DNA of 64,000 bases from Otis tarda (taxonomy: Eukaryota > Chordata > Aves > Otidiformes > Otididae), in NCBI GenBank assembly GCA_026413225.1, contig CM048553.1, forward strand, positions 133,082,190 to 133,146,189, in the 5' to 3' direction. Position numbers and translations under genes: made by a program. Of this stretch, positions 51,754 to 64,000 are shown one piece after another; the first letter of the stretch is position 1; the number at the start of each line of letters is the position of its first letter. The notes beneath the pieces were generated by a model that made no database searches, was not told the DNA's origin, and saw nothing but the letters and a program-made list of their open reading frames with translations.

Positions 51754-54700
51754 GCCGTAAACTACTGTTTAATACAAATTGCCCCTTCTACCTAAGGTGG
51801 TCCCAAGCTGCAAACAGCTGCAGACCAGGAAAGTATTTTATATAGTGTCTCTATTTTTCCTGGGCTTACACTCTTCCTTAGGCATCTGCTATTGTTCAGT
51901 GATTTGCTTTTTGTAAAGAAGGGATGGAGATGAGGATCAGAAGATCAAACCATTAAAATGATAGAATTGCAGAGCTTGAACATGAGCATCCTGAACAGTA
52001 GCTGTCGCTCCCTGTCACTGAGCTGCTGAAAACTACCTGGTGGTGTACTGGCCACTGCTATCCAGTTCCCCTTTTAGGATGCCCGGTCCTAACAACATTA
52101 AATTCTCTCTCCTCATCTCAATCCACCCAAAAAGGGGAAAAACTAAATCATGGCAATGCACAGTAGATAACAGACATTGGGATTCTTCTACTTCCCTTCT
52201 CCTTTTTTTATTTCCTAATGGATTGAAATTTCCCAGTTTCCTGAAATATGCAGCTATGACTCCTAGTAATTTCAATTCTTTACTTGTGGTTTGGTTTTTT
52301 TTGGAAGAGAGAAAGCAGCTCACCTTAATGGTCTGCACACTTCCCCATCCCCCACCTCTCCCTTGCTTCTGTGTTTGCTGAGAAGGAAGGTAAGTAGGGA
52401 TGGGATGTTGTCATTGTAATAAATACAGGACATTATCTCTGTCTCCTCAAAAAGAAGGGAAGAATTACTCTAAGTGCAATTAAAATCTTTAAGATTTTAT
52501 TACCCTTTACTAACCTTACGTACTCTCCAAGACTAGTCCTTCTTTGTTTTGCTGAATAGAGTGATGCTACCTAGGAGCAGGAGGATAGCGTGCTCCCCAC
52601 TGCAGCACCAGCTCAACTACATGTATCTGCATGGCAGAGGTACCCCAAGACCAGGCAAGAATGGGCCCTTGTTGTACAAAATCTTGATCCTAAGACTAAA
52701 TTACAAGACAATTGGAAGCCAATTGTTTCAGGCCCTTGGTTCATATAGGTATCCTGAAGAGCAGAATTAAGTATTCAAACCACCTATGGGAGCCAGCACT
52801 GGAGAAAAGAGGCCCGAATTTTCCACACTCAGTTCAAGGTGACTTGTGCAAAAACCATGGTGTATTTTATTAGACTAGTGATTTCAGCTGGTATCTCTCG
52901 GTTGCTACAGATGCAGTCTCTCTCTCCCTGTTCCCCACAGCCGTTCACGGTTGTTTTGTGTTGTGCGCAGGGAGCCTTCCTGCTGTTGGGGTGCCACACG
53001 TGCAGAGTATGTTCCCTAGCCTATCCCTGCAGCACAGGCAGAGGTTGGAGCTGGCAGACAAGCAGACTAAAGGATAGTTTTTCTAGCCGTCACAGGAAGG
53101 TTATTATCTCCCCTCCCAGTCCTGCAGAGCTGTAACACAGCCCCACCACAGCCTCCGCGGTTTCTCAGGGACCTGCTCCCTAGCACGGCTTTGGCAGCAC
53201 CTAAGATTGCAAGACGTAGCTAAAGGCAGAAATTGGCTCAGGATCTATTTTTGGCCCTGTTTCTTTTCAAGAATATAATCTGTTAAATTAAATCAAACAT
53301 TTCCTCCTGAATAAACAAACCACTACATATTTTCGCTTTGCTCCCAATGTACCGTTTAATTACAACAGAAAAGGGCTTGGCAACTCCAGCTAAAGACTGC
53401 CCCCCAAGCAAACAAACAAGCAAGGAAATAAAAGAGCTCTTCAGAAGGCTAGCTTTATATAAAGGACTACTTTTTAACCTAACTTTGAGATTAAGTTTAT
53501 GTATAAAGTATCAAAATAGCAGAGCAGAGAATAATGAATATTCTGAGGTTCGCAGTACCACACTCAGAAATTACAATTTATAACTGAAACGCAGCAGGGG
53601 AGAAACTTCAAAGGATCCGATGAAGCCTACCACACAAGCCCCCCGTCTTTAACATACCCCCAGATCAATAGCTGCGTGAGAAGAATACCAGTGTTGTCTG
53701 AGAAGGCTGAGATATTTTTTCCGAAAGAACAGATTTAGATATAGATATTTTTTTTTTCTTTAAGTAACACTTTCAAGCCAACAAGATTTGGTTTTCATTT
53801 TTGAAATGATATAGAATGTGTTCCAACATCTAGTGTTTTATTTAAAGCTCAGCTTTCAGGAATTATTTGGTTGTGAGGAATTTAAACCTTTGCTTTACAT
53901 TAAGATTTCACAGAAAATTCTCCTTCACATTTGAGAAAGCCTGAAAATTGAAAGTCTCAGCCACTAGAGTTAAAAAATAAAATTCTATAGTCAGATAAAT
54001 ACTCAATATCTCATTTTATACCTCAAAATTTACGTGCTGATTTTGGGAGCAGTGGGTTTGGGGGTGCAGCCATAGTTTATCTACACTTAAAACTAAGGTA
54101 TATACCAATTCTATTTGAAAATGACGCTTTTCCAACAGAGGAACCTATTCAAAGTAATAAAAATAACGAGCATGTTTCATGAAATAATGAAGGAAAACTT
54201 ACAATTTACATGTGTGTTACAGAGTCTATCATATAACTCTTCCAATTTGTATTCCTAAGTACTGAATGATTTTCAAAGGCAATAAAAAGTCAACAGCTCT
54301 GCCATTATAGGGAACAATATTTTCCTTTTTTAGAGTCCAATATTCTAAGCTTTTTCATCAGGCCTTGTTTGGAAAGTCTCTGTAGCAGTTTCAGCTCAAT
54401 ACTGCACACTACTGTCTCAACAGCACTCAGCCCTTTTTGGAAAAATAAACCAAACCATCCCTAGCTCCAGTTGCCATCGTTTCTCCAAAACATTTACTGG
54501 GGAAAAAGTCTTAAAATTATGGCAGTGGGTTCAAATTAAGTTGTTTTTCTTTAATTGTTCAAATTAAATTGTTTGTTTTGCATGGGTAAGACATTTTGTT
54601 TTGTAAAATAGGTAAAAGAAACCAAAAGGATTATTATGCAGTCCTGATAATATATGTGGTAGTGGAGGAGGAAAGAAGGAAATTATTTTGTTATGTTCCA

Positions 54701-54959
54701 AAATGCTAAGGCAGAATTGGTATGATCAACCACAAGATATAGCAAAAAGTAACATAAGCTACTTCAAAGCTTGGAACAATCAGCGCTTTAAAATGCTGGG
54801 CTTTGTGTGAAAGAGAAAATAGAACTGAAGTTATTTTGCTTTGAAATACTTCCAGTAAAGGTGACTCCCTAATTTTGCCTGCCAGAGATAAGAAAGTATT
54901 TAGTGAACTAATTAACCCACCCTTCCCATGAAAACTATCACACTGTGAAATTTCCACAG
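51754..54959. other. intergenic DNA, nothing recognised
   Basis: No repeat family, RNA gene or plausible exon seen. The 53.7-54.9 kb part is distinctly AT-rich. Confidence 0.65.
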
Positions 54960-56070
54960 CCGACTATCAAGCTTTCTCCCAGCCCCAGGAGCGGGGGCAG
55001 TGGGGCTGGGGAGCCCTGGGACCCCGTCCCAGCCCTGGGCAGGGGCAGGCAGCGAGGGGCATCGAGGGGGACGGGGCAGAAGGGGGAAAGGAGAGCTCTG
55101 CAGGGAGAGAGGGCAGCAGGGAGAAAAGAAAGGGAAATGTACCAAGATCAAACGCATCAATAAATTAAATGGGTGGGTATAAGGGAGTGGAGTGCACGCA
55201 CCAGACTGATGTCGCTCCAATGCCTTGTTTACTCTTACCTCACACTATGCAAAGGTTTGTACAAAGTAATTGCTTTCATTACAGCATTTGAAATTACTGG
55301 AAGAATAATCAATCTCGTGCTTCAGAATAATCCCTCTCTCCCCCAGATATTGCCCCGATTATATTTCCGTAGTACTACAGCTCTGACACCGCTACCGCTG
55401 CAGCTCCATGAGCCAATACCTCCTCCATCATCTTCCTTAATTTCTTTTTCTTGCCCCATGTTAACCCTCATGCCCTGCTTTCGAGGGGCTGCCCACACCC
55501 CAGGCTGGTGCTGGGGCATTGTGCAGCACCCACACCAAGGGTTTGCTAGCTCCACACTGCCTGGGGGCATCCGAAGCAGGGACCCAGGAAAAAATGGGAA
55601 AAACCCCTCAGGCACTGGCAGGACCTGCTGCCTCCATCGTCCAGGTGGGACAGAGAGGAAACACCAGTCAACCTATCATGTGCTCATCAAGAAAAGTAGC
55701 AAAAGAATTTAAAAACCCAGAGAAGATGAAGGGTAAAAAGCGTCGAGGCCCTGAGGGCACCCGCAGCCCTGCCTGGCCCTGTCAGGCCCTCCAGGCTCCC
55801 CCCGTATGCCCAGGGCCCAGGTCCCCACATCAGCTCCCAGGGACCGGCAGCCCCTGTCCCAGTGACACTGCAGCAGGGGTGGGCTCCAGCTCCCCACACC
55901 CCTGCCCTGCCTGGCCATGGGCTCCACCAAGCCAGGCCCATGTCCCAGCCCATCCCTATCCCCATCCCCAGTGAGGTGCTCAATGCCCAGGGCTGGGGCT
56001 GCTCTGGTGCCCCCCAGCGCCATGCTTGTGGCTGGGCTTGTGGGACAGGCCCAGCCTTGTGAGAAGTGGG
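54960..56070. other. GC-rich, CpG-poor intergenic patch, no gene recognised
   Basis: Two GC-rich blocks (about 54960-55100 and 55480-56070) rise from an AT-rich background. The second is built of C-rich words such as CCCTGCC, CCCAGG and CATCCCTATCCC. Long open frames exist on both strands (up to 179 codons), but their translations are Pro/Gly/Ala/Trp-rich without any domain I recognise, which is what GC-rich DNA gives by chance. It could be the edge of an unannotated noncoding transcript or an old regulatory island. CpG density is clearly lower than in the TPD52 island. Confidence 0.5.
54993..55020 (+). other. G-quadruplex motif at the edge of a GC-rich patch
   Basis: G tracts of 5, 4, 4 and 3 with loops of four, two and six bases lie on the plus strand. 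This is at the left edge of the GC-rich stretch at 54960-56070. Confidence 0.5.
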
Positions 56071-59000
56071 CTGTAAAGCCACCCATGAGGGCATGAGCCT
56101 GCTAAGGTGCTCACTAGTTTCCTCTGGGATGTGAGGAAACCTACCATCCCAGGGTCCCCAAGGTGGCTGCATCAAAGAGGGGCTTTGACCCAGTACTCCA
56201 GGACAACCTGAAATTCAAGAGCTCATCTCCTGTTTTGTCTCTTCCCTCGCCTCTTGTTCCCTGCGTTTTCCTTCCTCAACAAACTCCTTGTCCTTCGGAC
56301 CAGATCTGTCCTCTAGTGAAAACAAAGATAAAAAGTCTGGCCCTTCTGTTTTTTCTTCATGGAAACAGAATTGCACGTTTGCTACAACAGCAGAGCCCTA
56401 AATGTTTTTTACTCTGTTTCTCCTTATGGAGCCCAAAGGAATAGTCATTCCCATCATTAACCACACTAAAGGCCACGCCAAAGGAGGTTTTAATATTCTT
56501 TGCAGCCTGGAAGAAATTATATGAGATTTTGTTCAAATGAAAGTCCTGGTAAATACTTCAGATTTAGCCACCGTAACTGCCTTTTCTTTGTTTACAGGGT
56601 TTTTAATAACAAGTCAAAGGTTTATAATGACAGTTGTCACCCTAGGAACAAGCAGGCTCTCCTCTCTCTATTCTCAATCCCCAGTAAACACGTTCAACCG
56701 TAGCAGGATCATGTTTCCACCTCGGATGCTGTGGCCCATTTATCCCATCAAAGTTGAGCCAGCAAAGCACACCTGAGAGATTGAGGAAGCACCGTGCTGA
56801 AGCTCTTTCAGAGGATGAAAGAGCAGGGATATCTGAGTGAGCACAAATACCTTCCCAAGTGAGGTCTGGAGACCTCAGGAGAGGTTGCTAAAGGAACATA
56901 AGAAGAACCCTGCTCCTTTCTGTCTTTTCTCCCTTGTTTGAATTGTTCCCCTCTTTCATCAGCAGTATCTCTACTCCAAATATTTTTCTTCTTAACAACA
57001 CCCTTTCCTTGGGCGTTTTTTTTTTCCCTAAAACCACAATATTATTTCTTTGAGAACAAAAGTCCTTAGCTTCTCTGGGCAGGATTAGTAAAGATGAAGC
57101 TTAAATTATCAAAAGTGCTATTTTATTAGTACAGCTAATAAAAGTTTCCCAGCTAAGTACAGTTTCCCTATTCAACTACACTCATGATAACTTTCATTAC
57201 CCTTGTGTAAGTCAACACTGAAGTTTTTGCAGATGCAAGTATGTAAATTAATATGCAGTTTGGGTCTGTTCTTGTTTTACACTTTCAGCCATAGCTATGC
57301 CGACACAGTGCTGCTGATCAACCCATATTTCGTGTGTCACTTTTAGCATGGCCTTGCTACTTTATCTCATTAATGATTTTTTTTTTTAATTTCCAGTTTC
57401 CCAGAACATGGAGCCTGACTCTGTAGCCTTCCCTGCAGTATGAAGTGAGGCCCTTTCCCTTCCATCTCCATGTGCTCTAAAAGTAAAAAAATATTTAAAG
57501 TAAAGGTCTCAGAGAACAGTCTACAACCTCCTCATCAGCTCTAATGAATCCCTGGAGTAGATCCTGTACACATCCTGTACAATTATGAGATTATTCTGCT
57601 GAAGACCACTCCTGGTGAGTACAAAGGAGCCTCAGTTAAGATTGAGCAATGGAAAGGTGGCGGGTGTCTTTTATGATATACAGCACTGGGGGGGATGTGG
57701 ACAACTCTGCCAGCGGGTTTTCTAGCTGTGCCTTTAGGACTAACTTAATTTTTTTTCCACTGTATGTCTGTAGATCTGGTTTATTCTTGAGACTTTATTA
57801 CCAGCTCCCTTTGGTGCCCAAGCTCTCAAGAGCTCCAACTCTACAGCAAACTGCAGTGTGTAATAGAGACATAGTCTTAATCAGTGCCCACTGCCCAGCT
57901 TTATCCGCAACTTAGTTGTGTGTGGTTTAACCCCGTAGGTGATGTCTCAACACAGCTGAAGTTTCACCATGCTCTGTGCAGGCAGTTCTGTTAGATTCTA
58001 GCTCTACATGCTGTCAAGCACGTTTCTATCTGCTTTCCTGTCTCCCTGTGCTCTATTTCAAAGCTGATGCTTGTGGACAGAGAAGGCTTGAAAAGGATGA
58101 ACCCAGAGCAGCAGGTTCCCTGCAGAAATCAGAGGCAAAGGTTAAAGAAAAGGTAAGCTATAGTCCATACCTTGTTAAGCCATAGCATATTCAGATTTTA
58201 AAAAGACTGGATTTGATGTGAGATGTAGTTTAAAGGTTGACTTGCTAGGCCACAGGGCTTCCAAGCAACTAGAGATGTAGGTGAATTTGAGCTGTACGTG
58301 CCATGAGAACCTCCCCACCACTTCCAGTTTTCTGAAGCTGGATACATCCTCTCAGAAATCTGTGTTTGCAGAGGCTTTTGGCTTGGGACAATGATTTAAC
58401 TCTATTTGCCCATCTAAGTTTTATCTTCCATTTGTTTGTGCAATATTTTAATGGCTTTACCTTTGTGACTTTCAGGTACCTGAAGTGCTGCAGCAGATGG
58501 GCACAATAACGTTTTTATTGGAAAGCCTTGCCAATTTGGGTTTTAATTCAGACTTTTCCAGCTGCTGATCTGTGGTCCAGTGACTGAAATGTATGCCCAG
58601 TGCATTTTCTTTTATATGGGTGAAAACAAGAGGACAAATCCCACACTTTCTGTTTGGGTCCACACGGGGCCTTTGAAAGCCCATGTAGAACCGCAGAACA
58701 TCCCTCTAGAAACACGACTCCCATGTAAGGACATACTGTGTGCCCACCAGTGTGCCTGCTTCATAAAGGATATGAACACCCAAGTTTTACAATCTGCCTC
58801 TTTGCTTGCGGGTCCCTATATGATGAACCTTGCTGTATCATCAATAGAACATTTCCCAGCCTTGGTCCTGCAGCCTGTAAATGGGTGCTGGACCAGGGAC
58901 TGCACAGGGATATACACTGTTCCCTTACTGACCTAGCTTCAATGGTGAATAAATGCTAAGCAGCTTGAAGCTGTAGTGCCGGGTTTATGCGTGCTTTGTT

Positions 59001-61031
59001 CGCTAGAAATACTCTCCTTAAGCAGGATTCCAGGCTGGCCTGATACCACAGTGCCCTGGTTGCCAGAGAGTGTGAGCCAAGTGAGGGGAAACCCAGTGCT
59101 GGATGACTTCAGCTACCATGATTAATTTTGAAGAAATTCAGGCTAAATTGTCTCCAGTCCTACCTCACATGTCCAGCTTCACGGAGGTATCCTGTGTCTC
59201 TAATTTTATTCAGGCCTCACTTTGGCTTCTATATTTAAAAAAGTTTGCTGAGCTAATACTGTTACTTTATCTAGACAAGCAAGTCCCTTTTCATGTAGGC
59301 AAAGGATTAATGAAAGAGTTATCTCATTAGCATAGCTGCTACTAGTTTTCCAAACAAAATGAGTTGCACCAATCAAAGTACTTTTTTTGGCTAATATAAC
59401 CTCAAAAACTACCAAGTTTCCCAGCCTCACTACATTTATTTGGTATATTATTTTTCCGTATCCTCATCAGTACAGTAACAGTGATGACCTGCAGACCTTC
59501 AGGCAAGTCTTGCTGCATTTAGTAGAATGTCTGCAAATTCTTCCTGTTCATTAAGGCAGATACTGTACTGAAAAGAAGAATAGCAAACCAGGTGAGCAGA
59601 TTAAGATTCATCTCTTTGTGCTTAAGCTGGGTACCATAAAACATCCTGTTTTGTTTTTTTTTTTAGCTGCCACCTAATACTCTCACACAATCAGGTAACT
59701 TGGTAATTTTTTTCATGGCTGATTGATAGTAAATCATGCTTTGCATTTACTGTATTTTTTTTTCCTTTTGGCAAACAGTTGTTTAATAGCAACATTTTAC
59801 AAGAAGGCACTCATCTTTTTAGCACAGGTTAACATTTCACAAATACAGAAGTGCAAAGGTCCCCTCTAAAATTTCTACCTGAAAGAGAACATTTTAAAAT
59901 CATTCAACTAAAGACAATAGCGAGTCTAAGACTAAAGCTAAGAGAACATCAGGAAATGAATTGAACAGCATAGTTAGCATGTTCCTCAGCATTGTTGTAC
60001 AATGTAACCGTGTGCTGACAAACCTGGCATTTGTCCATGTTCTGGGTGCTTTGTCCCATATTCTGCGGCAGTATTTCCTAGTAATACATTAACAGAATTC
60101 ACATTCCCAAGGCACGGAAAGACTTTTTTTAGCTCCTGACAGTATAGACAGTATCTTGAATCAATAGAGCTGGCCACTTACTGCGATAATCGGAAATACT
60201 GTAGAAGGTAATTGCTTCACAGCAAATGACTTCACCTAATTTGATAAACACTAGGTCCCAGGCATTATTCTTGCTGTTAATCCATTGTGATTTATTGTTC
60301 ATTTCTACTCCATTTATCATCACATTATTGTTCCAAGGTTCTTCTCCATCTTTGGTTCTCAGCGCCCAGCTGCATATTTTGTGGCTGGCAGTTAAAAAAT
60401 AAGTAAATAGATTAAATATCAGTTGAAATACTATACCCAAAGAATATGTTTCACTGGTACTGTGTCTGAAGGGTTTCCTGGGCAGTCCTCATCTGTTATC
60501 TTTCCATTTTTCAGTCCCTGTGGTAAGTCAAAGGGAGTATGTTGGTAAAACTCCCCTCTCTGGAGTAATAATTATTAGATTTTACTTCTCTTCCAAGCCT
60601 GGCTACAAACACACAGCACTGTGCCACTTCATTGTGCAGCTGATGTTTATTGAATGTGTGTCAAAATGTTTTGAAAATATACTATTATTCATTGCTTCTG
60701 TTTTCTGTGCTTCTTGGGTTTTAAGGGTTGTCAGATTCAACTGCTTTTGGGCAGCAGAAAAAGACAGTGCTAGCTGACCTACATTTCCTTCCACTCTGTT
60801 TTAACATTTCAATTCTGTTAATATTTCCCAAGTGAGAGTTACACCTTGGAGATGCAGATGAGAGCCCTCAGGTCCTGCTGCAGGTGAGGAGAGGGAAGAG
60901 TGGACACAGAGTAGGTCCCTACACAGCTTGCCCAGAGCTGGATGTGGGCTCTATGCACACCCCTGGGGAGCAGGCAGGACAGCCTCAAAATGATTATTTG
61001 CTTGGGGCTTTCCACCCCGAATTCCTGTGAC
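56071..61031. other. intergenic DNA, nothing recognised
   Basis: AT-rich sequence with T runs (for example T12 near 57376-57387). Frames up to 118 codons give no recognisable protein. Confidence 0.65.
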
Positions 61032-61157
61032 ATAGAATCATAGAATAGTTAGGGTTGGGAGGGACCTTTAAAGGTCATCTAGACCTTGCAAGGAGCAGAG
61101 ACATCACCAACCAGATCAGGTTGCTCAGAGCCCTGTCCAACCTGGCCTTTCAAAATT
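61032..61157 (-). mobile_element. short CR1 LINE 3' fragment (minus strand)
   Basis: About 125 bases of CR1 3' end: ATAGAATCATAGAATAGTT, GGACCTTTAAAGGTCATCTAG, then GTTGCTCAGAGCCCTGTCC and CAACCTGGCCTTTC. A deletion removes part of the usual TCCAACCCCC segment. The 5' boundary is set where similarity stops at CAAAATTT. Confidence 0.93.
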
Positions 61158-64000
61158 TTTATAGCTGTGTATGAAATAAGACTTTGCGCGAACAGGGAGG
61201 AGAAAAGGCTTCCCTGTGCCAAGGTGGCAAGGATCAGCACCAGGGCCTTGAATAATGCTCTTTTTTTCACCCCAAAGGCTACAGTGCTTTTGTTGGATTG
61301 TTTCAAAGGCACTAAGGCAGGAGATACAGAAGACAGTAACAGTGCTAAGTAACCACTGTTGAGGTTCCTCCTATTTGCCTCTAAATTAAGCTGAAGTGTC
61401 TGGAGCTGAGCTGTGTAAAGCCTCAGAACAGAAGGAGGCAACATTTCCATTAGGTTGGTCTAAATGACCCTCACAGCTGTAGGATGACACTTCCCATGGA
61501 TACTAAAGCACAAGTGGCATGTGAGTGACTTGAGTAGTGAAGATCATTCACCATCCCCAATGGTGATGTGGTAGCTGGACTACTACCTATTAGTTACTTA
61601 GTCAATGAGTTATCTCTAAAGTTACAGGAGGAGAAGGAATCATCTCTCTCATGCCTCCAGAATGGCAGGTTTGCCAAACTGATGCTTCATTTCCCTTTCT
61701 AGTGAATGCAGTTTTCCTTGTGTTATACATGGACTCCTGGCCTATGTTTAAAAACGTGTGGCCGTTAAAGTTGTCCAGAAAGACAGGTAAAACTGTAGGC
61801 ATTTGCTTTGACTGAGATTTTTTTCTGCCTAAATGAGACCTTTGTTTCAGCTGACAATTCAACAGAAGGCTTGCCTGTGCTTTACACGCTTGACATTTTT
61901 TGTGGCTAAACCCCATTTTACATGGTAGCAATACGTGACCAGGAGAGTACTGTGCTTTTTTCCTTGACCTTCTGTACTTCCTGTTACCATTTTTTGTAAG
62001 TCATTTCAGATGTTGCTGCTGGTTATGTTCCATTTATATTCAATCTGTTCCTTACGTCATTGTTGCCACTTACACTGGCTAACTATGAATCTGAGAATCA
62101 AGATTTTTCTTTTTCAATGGAAGTGCATTTTAAGCCTCCATATCTATTGCTTATTAATTGGAATTTCAGCTTTACCTGCAACACACAGTTCCTTTTTCTG
62201 TCTTTACTCATTGCATGGCATATGCAAGTTGCAAGCTACTCCTCAAGAAGGGAGCTAATGATAATTTGTGATTTCTGTGGATTTCAGGTTAAGTTAGTCT
62301 CTTTCTGGTAAAACTGTGATCAATCACCAACAGTGATGGAGCTACATCCACAGCCTCAGATGTCCCTACAGCTTTGCTTTCTATCCCTTTTTGAAGCAAA
62401 TGGTCTCACCACTTTCTGGTAGGATAGGCAGAATTTCCCCTCTTCTTCTCCCCTCATTCATAAGCCAGAAACATGAAGCTACTGGAAGAACTCTTTCTCC
62501 AGGCCTGCCTGCCAAGAAACAGTCTTGTCACCGCTTGTGTGCGGGCTTGATACAATTGCCCATTTTCCTGAGGGATGAGAGTCTAAAGGGGATAGGTTCA
62601 TTATCCAGAGACCTCCAACTGACAGGCAAGTCTACCACTAGATATAGCATTTATGTGGCCAGCTATTACTGGCCACAGTAATTTTTTGCCATAAATGTAC
62701 TATCAAGCAGGGTGTTAAAAATGGACTTCATTTATGTTATAAACAGAAGATTTATTATTGGACATACCAGAAACCTTTATGGAGCAGTGAACAGTATCAT
62801 TGTCCTTGTGGACACAATCTGAATGGTCAGTAAGTCTCCACAGAAGACCCTGTAGGAAACAGGACTTCCATGAGCTATGCTCAAACAGATCTGTTTCCTC
62901 AAAGCTAATTTATGTGAAAAAGGAACATCCTCCTTGATTGTGTGTGTCCTCCCTCCTTCTCCAACCCCCATTTAATTTGTCCCTCTTCCAGGTGGTGTGC
63001 AGGCCTGGACTGTGTTGTGCCACTAGTGTAAGAGTCCATCCCACTTCTAGCAGACACGAGCCTTTGTTACTAAGCACTCTTCCCTGTTGGACTTCCACTG
63101 TCTAGGTGAGTAAAACACAAAGTTTAAAATCACCATGCCAAGGCTTGACCATAAGAGTTTGACCCAGCTGACATACACCTGAGAGGAGTCTAGATTTTAA
63201 GGCTGTAATTACATGAATACAGTTGTCAGGAAATAAAAGTCTGTAAATAATAGCTGCTTTGGAGACGTCTATGGGAAAATGAACATCTGGTCTTCAGAAG
63301 GACTACCCTGGACTGGACCCAGGTAAAACTCCCCAGGTTAAACCTGCTTTACCTCACTGAAAGGTATTGTATCATGTGGGCATGACTTTTAATTTTCTTT
63401 GAGATAGCTGGGGTTTTCCTGACATAACCCCCTCATGGCCAAATCACAAGGGTTATATCCAGTGTTACACTGAAAGTGAGCAGGCAGTGATATTCCTTTA
63501 CAGCATGTTATATCATGACTGAATTATGTCAGTGACAGTTTGCTAAATCTGAAACTAAAACATATTTTGCTGGAGCTTGTCAAGAGAGCTATTACTCAGG
63601 ATGTGATTTTCACAGTCACCCCTGAAACAACCTGAGTTATGTGACTACCTACATGTATAGCTTTGGTCCGTACTTTTAACCAAAGCTTTAATTTTCTCTG
63701 TGTTTGATAGTGATCTTGATAGTTCTGCAGAGCAATGACCTGGCACAGCAAATGAAGGTACACCTAAGGAACCCTCTTGCTTATGAACAGTGTTGTGAGG
63801 AATCATGAGCCATGTCTGTAGTGCCCTGCTAGGTCAAACCTGATGGTGCCCCTTTAGGTTCCACATGAAGAAGCACTGAACTTAGGCACCCACTGCAGCT
63901 CCTGGGCTCTTTGGCACGACACTTTTCTTGTAAGTCTTTGCAAGTTAGCCTGCAAGACCCTTCTAGTATTGTCCTCCACCACTCTGACTAATTCATACCA
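61158..64000. other. intergenic DNA to the window end, nothing recognised
   Basis: Ordinary AT-rich sequence after the short CR1 fragment. No gene, RNA or repeat family is supported. Confidence 0.65.

Noticed and set aside
55173-56175. Long open frames (179 codons plus strand, 162 and 151 codons on the two strands)
   Set aside because: They lie in a GC-rich, stop-poor patch and overlap each other on opposite strands. Translations are rich in Pro, Gly, Ala and Trp, and no domain, splice structure or family match is seen.
61079-61450. 123-codon minus-strand frame
   Set aside because: Its end is CR1 3' sequence and the rest has no recognisable protein.
1-64000. Search for CRISPR arrays, operons, rRNA, tRNA genes, endogenous retrovirus or DNA-transposon structures
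   Set aside because: The sequence is vertebrate nuclear DNA. No tRNA-like box pair, rRNA, LTR pair, retroviral frame or terminal-inverted-repeat transposon could be supported by eye.

Overview
This is a stretch of vertebrate nuclear DNA, almost certainly from a bird. The diagnostic repeats are 5'-truncated CR1 LINEs ending in the avian-type 3' tail with its ATTCTATG-like repeats. Mobile-element content is low, no Alu, L1 or mammalian SINE is visible, and introns are long with small, well-spliced exons. The species cannot be named from the sequence.

The window contains one recognisable protein-coding gene, on the minus strand: TPD52 (tumor protein D52), running from a CpG-island promoter near 29.1 kb down towards position 1 and continuing off the left edge. 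I reconstructed five coding exons by matching the spliced peptide to the TPD52 family and checking GT/AG borders and reading phase. They are a first coding exon in the CpG island (29121-29142), an alternative first coding exon (7908-8031, matching the N terminus of the PrLZ/TPD52 isoform 1), and three shared exons (3360-3475, 1556-1704 and 608-709). Both first exons end in phase 1 and join the same shared exon in frame. The C-terminal exons and 3'UTR lie outside the window.

Layout: 1-8.1 kb holds the shared exons, the alternative 5' exon and introns. 8.1-29.1 kb is the roughly 21 kb upstream part of intron 1, with two CR1 copies (12.2 kb and 22.6-23.4 kb) and several long A runs. About 28.66-29.6 kb is the CpG island, which contains a near-perfect 43-bp-arm inverted repeat just upstream of the start codon. 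From 29.6 to 64 kb I see no credible coding exon. That part holds two CR1 fragments of the young type, one much older CR1 fragment (51.5 kb), a GC-rich patch at 55-56 kb, and simple repeats. The many open frames of 60-180 codons there have no family resemblance and look like chance frames or repeat shadows.

I did not find a new biological system. The observations most worth a second look are the CpG-island palindrome, which carries a consensus splice donor on each strand; the two-promoter arrangement of TPD52, with a short upstream reading frame before the alternative start; and the strongly one-sided orientation of long A/T runs inside the TPD52 introns.
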